Assembly: GCA_036506495.1 (NCBI GenBank)
Contig: DASXRQ010000147.1
Span: 1-64,000 of the forward strand
Source: DASXRC01 sp036506495
Lineage (GTDB): Bacteria > Actinomycetota > Actinomycetes > Mycobacteriales > Micromonosporaceae
Direction of reading: 5' to 3'
Length of the DNA: 64,000 nt
In this document: positions 60,041-64,000 of the stretch, one piece after another
Layout of the letters: each line of letters begins with the position of its first letter
Position numbering within the stretch: the stretch's first letter is position 1
Made by a program: the position numbers and the translations under genes
Notes under the pieces: generated by a model
What the model was told of the DNA's origin: nothing
What the model saw: only the letters and a program-made list of their open reading frames with translations
Database searches by the model: none

Positions 60041-61794
60041 ATGCTGCTCCGGATGGCCTCGCTGTTCCTGCGGACCCTGCGCGAGGACCCGGCCGAGGCG
60101 GACGTGCCGAGCCATCGGCTGCTGCTCCGCGCGGGGTACGTCCGCCGTGCGGCACCGGGCGGCTACACGTGGCTCCCGCTCGGCGTACGCCTCCGAGACA
60201 AGATCACCTCAGTCGTACGCGAGGAGATGGTCGCCATCGGAGCGCAGGAGGTGTCGTTTCCCAGCCTCCTGCCGCGCGATGTCTACGAAGCGTCCGGACG
60301 CTGGCACGAGTACGGCCCGGACATCTTCCGGCTGCGCGACCGGCGCGGCGCCGAGTACCGCTCGGGCCCACCCACGAGGAGATGTTCGCGCTGCTGGTCC
60401 GGGACCTGTACGGCTCGTACCGCGACTTTCCCGTGATGTTGTTCCAGATCGGGACCAAGTTCCGCGACGAGCGGCGGCCGCGCGCGGGGCTCCTGCGTGG
60501 GCGGGAGTTCCTCATGAAGGACTCGTACTCCTTCGACCTCGACGACGACGGGCTGGCCCGGTCGTACGCGGCACATCGCGCGGCGTATATCCGGATCTTC
60601 GACCGGCTGGGACTGACCTACACGGCGGTGGCCGCGATGTCGGGTGCAATGGGCGGCTCGGCCTCGGAGGAGTTCCTCGCCGAGTCACCGGTCGGCGAGG
60701 ACACCTTCGTCGGGTGCACACGCTGCGCGTACGCCGCCAACACCGAGGCGGTGACGACCCCGGCCCCGCCGCCGGGCGACCCGGACGCGTACCCGCCGCT
60801 GACCGCGTACGACACGCCGGACACCCCGACCATCGACACGCTGGTGGCGTTCGCCAACGCCCGCCGCCTCGGCGACCGCTCGGACTGGACCGCCGCGGAC
60901 ACCCTCAAGAACGTCGTGCTCTCGGTGACCTGGCCCGGCGCGGCGAGCTCCGAGCTGCTCGTCATCGGCGTACCCGGGGATCGCGGGATCGATCCGAAGC
61001 GGGTCGAGGCGGCGCTGTTCCCGGCGACGGTGGACATGTTCGACGACTTCGCCGCCCACCCGGAGCTGGTCCGCGGCTACCTCGGACCCCAGGTGCTGGC
61101 CAAGCTCGGGATTCGCTACCTGGTCGATCCCCGCGTGGTGGTCGGCACCGGGTGGCTGACGGGGGGGAACGAACCCGGCCGGCACGCGGTCAACGTCGTG
61201 TCCGGTCGGGACTTCACCCCGGACGGGACCATTGAGGCCGCCGAGGTGCGCGCCGGTGACTCGTGCCCAGCGTGTGGCGGTGGCGAGCTGACCATTCGGC
61301 GCGGTGTCGAGATCGGCCACATCTTCCAGCTCGGCCGGCGGTTCGCCGACGTGTTCGGCCTCGACGCGCTTGGCCCGGACGGGCGACCGGTCCGGATCAC
61401 GATGGGCTCGTACGGCATCGGCATCTCCCGGCTGGCCGCCGCGATCGCCGAGCAACACCACGACGAGCGCGGGTTGGCCTGGCCGCCGGGCGCCGCCCCC
61501 TGCGATGTCCACGTGGTGGCGACCGGCGCCGGCGATCAGCTGGCCACGGCCGTACGCCTGGCCGAGGAGTTGGCGGCCCGTGGCCTGGACGTGCTCCTCG
61601 ACGACCGGACCGGGGTCTCGGCGGGTGTGAAGTTCACCGATGCCGAGCTCATCGGCATCCCACGCGTCGTCGTGGTCGGCCGCCGCCTATCCGAGGGGTA
61701 CGCCGAGCTGCGCGAGCGGGCGACGGGTCGGCGTGCGGACGTGCCGGTATCCGGCTTGGTCGATCGGCTGATGGCCGAGGGTGTAGTCCGGTAG
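60041..61794 (+). pseudogene. proS: Proline--tRNA ligase, interrupted by a single-base frameshift
   Basis: Two frames together encode a normal bacterial ProRS of about 584 residues. The first frame runs from [20 protein letters not shown] (ATG 60041) to [10 protein letters not shown] near 60358. The second resumes at [19 protein letters not shown] and runs to 61794. It contains [20 protein letters not shown], a full editing (INS) domain, and motif 3 [11 protein letters not shown] with the anticodon-binding domain. Joining them needs one extra base at about 60358, so one base has been lost relative to an intact gene. The rest shows no decay and normal codon use. A sequencing or assembly error is therefore as likely as a true mutation, since this appears to be the housekeeping enzyme. 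A second proS may exist outside the window. Confidence 0.85.
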
Positions 61795-61840
61795 GCGAGT
61801 GGGTACGCCAGCGTTAAGTGCTAACAGACCGGAGGTGATC

Positions 61841-62266
61841 ATGCGCGATCACATGGTCAGTGATGTGATGACCAAGGAAGTGGTCTACCTGCCCGCGGAG
61901 ACGACCGTGGACGAGGCGGCCAGGGCGATGCGGGAGCGGAACATCGGCGACGTCGTCGTCACCGAAGGCCCGACGCTGGCCGGCGTGGTGACCGACCGTG
62001 ACATTGTCGTGCGAGCGGTGGCTGAGCAGCGTGACCCGGGCAGCACGACGATCGGCACGATCACGAGCCGGGACATGATCATGATCCAGGATGACGCGTC
62101 CACCGCCGAGGCCGCGCAGCTGATGCGCGACAGGGCCGTCCGCAGACTCCTGGTATGCGACAAGGACCGTCAGCTGGTGGGCATCGTGACGCTCGGCGAC
62201 CTCGCGATCGAGATGGACCGCGAGTCCGCCCTGGGCGAGATCAGCGCCTCGCCGCCCAACAACTGA
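61841..62266 (+). CDS. Tandem CBS-domain protein
   Basis: This 141-residue cytoplasmic protein is made of two CBS domains (about 7-60 and 72-130): VSDVMTKEVVYLPAETTVDE, GVVTDRDIVVRAVA and RRLLVCDKDRQLVGIVTLGD. Such stand-alone pairs bind adenine nucleotides and act in stress responses. A nearly perfect ribosome site, GGAGGTGATC, directly precedes ATG 61841; the GTG at 61799 is not needed. It follows proS after 46 bp. Confidence 0.9.
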   Translation: MRDHMVSDVMTKEVVYLPAETTVDEAARAMRERNIGDVVVTEGPTLAGVVTDRDIVVRAVAEQRDPGSTTIGTITSRDMIMIQDDASTAEAAQLMRDRAVRRLLVCDKDRQLVGIVTLGDLAIEMDRESALGEISASPPNN

Positions 62267-62302
62267 TCCCTCCGTGACCCTTTTCTGACCCTTTCGCCGC
62301 GG

Positions 62303-62327
62303 GCCCCTTCCCGTTCCGGGAGGGGGC
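62303..62327 (+). terminator. Terminator after the CBS gene
   Basis: An 11-bp stem with one G-U pair (62303-62313 with 62317-62327) around the loop TTC. Two TGACCCTTT repeats precede it. Confidence 0.65.
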
Positions 62328-62350
62328 TCCGCCCAACGTAGGCTCGAACC

Positions 62351-62833
62351 ATGGCCGACATGCCGGAGAGGCTCGCCGAGATCGTCGACGAGTTCGCGTC
62401 CGCGCCACGGGACGTCGTCCTCGAGATGCTGCTCGAGTACGCCGACGCCATCGCGCCGCTGCCCGAGGCGCTCGCCGGGCACGCCGGGATGGAGCAGGTG
62501 CCCGAGTGTCAGACCCCGTTCTTTCTGAAGGCCGAGGTGGCCCCGGACGGCGCCGTGACCACGTGGTTCGACTGCCCACCGGAGGCGCCCACGACCCGGG
62601 CCTTCGCCGGCATCCTGGCCGAGGGTCTGGCTGGCGCGAACGCCGACGCGGTGCTGACGGTGCCGGACGACCTCTACGAGCGGATGCGGCTGGACACGGC
62701 GATCAGCCCGTTGCGCGTACGTGGCGGTCGCGCGATCCTGGCCCGCCTCAAGCGGCAGGTGCGCGAACAGCTGGCTTCGCGTGCAACCGCGTCGGCGCCA
62801 GCCGGTCAGTTGGCGAGGCCGTCGACCACCTGA
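62351..62833 (+). CDS. sufE: SufE-family sulfur acceptor protein
   Basis: This 160-residue SufE protein accepts sulfur from a cysteine desulfurase for Fe-S cluster assembly. The conserved Cys53 lies in MEQVPECQTPFFLKAEV, and CPPEAPTTRAFAGILAEGL is family-typical. The C-terminal 20 residues are a non-conserved tail that overlaps the end of the convergent YbaK-type gene by 28 bp. In many actinobacteria this gene is coupled to a rhodanese gene; here that gene is separate. Confidence 0.93.
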   Translation: MADMPERLAEIVDEFASAPRDVVLEMLLEYADAIAPLPEALAGHAGMEQVPECQTPFFLKAEVAPDGAVTTWFDCPPEAPTTRAFAGILAEGLAGANADAVLTVPDDLYERMRLDTAISPLRVRGGRAILARLKRQVREQLASRATASAPAGQLARPSTT

Positions 62834-63351
62834 GCGTCGGGGAGTACGACCAGCGCGGCACCCGGCAATGCGATCTTGCTGCGGCGCACGCCCGAGCCAA
62901 TGATCACGTAGGGCGTCCGGGCGACGCGCGAATCCACCAGGATCGGCCAGCCCGCCGGCAGCCCGATCGGGGTGATCCCGCCATACTCCATGCCGGTCAG
63001 CGCGACGGCGTCGTCCATCGGCAGGAAGCTCGCCTTGCGGACGTCGAGCAGGCGCCGCGCCACGTTGTTCACGTCCGCGCGGGTGGTGGCGAGCACCATG
63101 CACGCGGCGTATCGCACCGCGCCCTCGCGCCTCCCGGAGATCACCACACAGTTCGCCGAGACGTCGAGTCCCACGTCGTACGCGTCGCAGAACGCGGCCG
63201 TGTCGGCCAGGCTGGGATCGATGGGTGCGACCAGGATCTCGTCGAGGCCTACCGGCGCGTCGGCCGGCCAGGCGTCGAGCGCGGCCACCACCGGCTCCGC
63301 GAGCAGGTCCGGCCGAGTCCGCGCGGGCTCGGTCTTCAGCGTGCCGATCAC
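62806..63351 (-). CDS. YbaK/EbsC-family aminoacyl-tRNA deacylase-like protein
   Basis: This protein of about 181 residues has the YbaK/ProX editing fold. It includes VSANCVVISGRREG, RADVNNVARRLLDVRKASFL and ALTGMEYGGITPIGLP with the substrate-pocket GGITP. Members hydrolyse mischarged Cys- or Ala-tRNA(Pro), so its presence 1 kb from proS is fitting. I start at GTG 63351 (VIGTLKTEP); the frame is open further upstream. It overlaps the sufE 3' end by 28 bp. Confidence 0.88.
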   Translation of the reverse strand: MIGTLKTEPARTRPDLLAEPVVAALDAWPADAPVGLDEILVAPIDPSLADTAAFCDAYDVGLDVSANCVVISGRREGAVRYAACMVLATTRADVNNVARRLLDVRKASFLPMDDAVALTGMEYGGITPIGLPAGWPILVDSRVARTPYVIIGSGVRRSKIALPGAALVVLPDAQVVDGLAN

Positions 63352-63399
63352 GCCTGCGATCCTCGCATCCCGGCATCGCACCCCGCCAACCTCCGCTAG

Positions 63400-63444
63400 A
63401 TCTTGAGGAGTTTCTGTCACGGCGCGACGGAAACTCTTCAAGAT
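63400..63444. repeat. 19-bp-arm inverted repeat between ybaK-type and DUF2252 genes
   Basis: ATCTTGAGGAGTTTCTGTC (63400-63418) and GACGGAAACTCTTCAAGAT (63426-63444) pair with two G-U positions around a 7-base loop. The sequence is markedly less GC-rich than its neighbours. It has the look of a dispersed extragenic palindrome. Confidence 0.7.
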
Positions 63445-63469
63445 TGGGGGTGACTGGGGGTGGGTCACT

Positions 63470-64000
63470 GTGGCCAAGTCGAGTCGTCCAGCCGTGCCGG
63501 CTGCCGAACCCGAGCAGCGCGCGGCGTTGGGGAAGGCGGCGCGGGCGGAGACCCCCCTCGCGGACCACGCCGAGTTCTCGCCGGCGGCGTCCCGCGACCC
63601 GGTGGCCCTGCTGCTCGGACAGGCCGAGTGCCGGGTGCCGGAGCTGGTGCCGGTCCGGCACGGCCGGATGCTGGTCTCACCGTTCGCGTTCTACCGCGGC
63701 GCGGCGCTGGTGATGGCCGCCGACCTGGCGAGCACTCCGCAATCGGGCCTGCGAACGCAGCTGTGTGGCGACGCGCATCTGTCGAACTTCGGCGCGTACG
63801 CCTCCCCGGAGCGCCGCCTGGTGTTCGACATCAATGATTTCGACGAGACGCTGCCGGGCCCCTTCGAGTGGGACGTGAAACGGCTGGCCGCGAGCCTTGT
63901 GGTGGCTGCGCGGGACAACGGGTTCACGAGCAAGAAATGTCGCAAGATGGCGCTCGCCGCGGTGGGCAGCTACCGGACGGCGATGCGGTCCTTCGCCTCC
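63470..64000 (+). CDS. DUF2252 family protein (N-terminal part; gene runs off the window)
   Basis: The first 177 codons of a DUF2252 protein are present. Full-length members have about 430-470 residues and a kinase-like fold. LLGQAECRVPELVPVRHGRM, FYRGAALVMAADLA, LCGDAHLSNFGAYASPERRL and INDFDETLPGPFEWDVKRLA are highly characteristic; the GDAH and DFDE motifs correspond to catalytic and metal-binding residues of aminoglycoside-kinase-like enzymes. The GTG at 63470 (VAKSSRPAVP) is the likely start. Substrate unknown. Confidence 0.88.
   Translation, partial: MAKSSRPAVPAAEPEQRAALGKAARAETPLADHAEFSPAASRDPVALLLGQAECRVPELVPVRHGRMLVSPFAFYRGAALVMAADLASTPQSGLRTQLCGDAHLSNFGAYASPERRLVFDINDFDETLPGPFEWDVKRLAASLVVAARDNGFTSKKCRKMALAAVGSYRTAMRSFAS

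Noticed and set aside
57001..60358. A plus-strand open frame running into proS, about 1600 codons long in total
   Set aside because: Everything before about 60359 is antisense to rhodanese, aminotransferase and SGNH genes and low-complexity. Only the proS part is real.
61799..61840. Upstream GTG start for the CBS protein
   Set aside because: A near-perfect ribosome site lies between this GTG and ATG 61841, and the extra residues are not part of the CBS fold.

Overview
The window is high-GC actinobacterial chromosome, most likely from the family Micromonosporaceae. The main evidence is the conserved block crgA, DUF881, class E sortase, pabA/trpG-type amidotransferase, pknB, pknA, pbpA, rodA, pstP, fhaB, fhaA and tRNA-Leu. 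Mycobacteria and streptomycetes carry this block near the replication origin. The rest of the gene content is also actinobacterial: an AICE-type integrated element, HTH/DUF397 pairs, a bifunctional-type dcd, DUF2252 and a SufE/rhodanese set.

Layout. Positions 1-3823 are the right end of an actinomycete integrative and conjugative element (RepSA-type replication initiator, excisionase, tyrosine integrase) inserted at the 3' end of a tRNA-Gly(CCC) gene. Positions 3.9-11.5 kb hold a flavin-type oxidoreductase, dcd and a cell-wall hydrolase island: three paralogous secreted NlpC/P60 peptidases and a secreted amidase with a lysozyme-like N-terminal domain. A c-di-AMP riboswitch precedes the first peptidase. 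All three peptidase mRNAs start with the same short block, which can base-pair with their own ribosome-binding sites. Positions 11.5-16.5 kb carry two CNNM/CBS membrane proteins and a large membrane-bound Fe-S oxidoreductase. Positions 16.6-28.7 kb are the growth and division kinase block. The operon fhaA-fhaB-pstP-rodA-pbpA-pknA-pknB is transcribed on the minus strand with 4-bp overlaps at most junctions, facing crgA/sortase/pabA.

Positions 29-42 kb are mixed. They include tRNA-Leu(CAG), a nucleotide-sugar epimerase coupled to a WecG/TagA-type glycosyltransferase, an HTH/DUF397 pair, a PASTA membrane protein, a CapA-type phosphatase, a GCS2-type ligase, YceI with a divergent MarR regulator, and an LLM flavin oxidoreductase. 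Positions 42.5-47.5 kb hold an HTH-STAND-TPR regulator and an MmpL transporter. Positions 47.6-53.3 kb are a branched-chain acyl-CoA (leucine-type) catabolic locus: acyl-CoA dehydrogenase, carboxyltransferase, HMG-CoA lyase, biotin carboxylase and TetR. It has three matching palindromic operators, but no biotin carrier domain is encoded in it. Positions 53.4-64 kb carry a trypsin-like protease with VCBS-type repeats, a beta-propeller lipoprotein-like protein, rhodanese, an exported class V aminotransferase, an SGNH hydrolase, a frameshifted proS, a CBS protein, sufE, a YbaK-type deacylase and the start of a DUF2252 gene.

The most interesting signals are: (i) the shared leader architecture of the three NlpC/P60 genes, with possible ribosome-site masking; (ii) repeated threonine motifs of FHA-binding type in the sortase and the PASTA protein next to the kinase/FHA operon; (iii) a single-base frameshift in what looks like the housekeeping proS; (iv) a biotin-dependent carboxylase locus without a carrier protein. 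Functions are read from sequence and family knowledge only; nothing was searched or computed.
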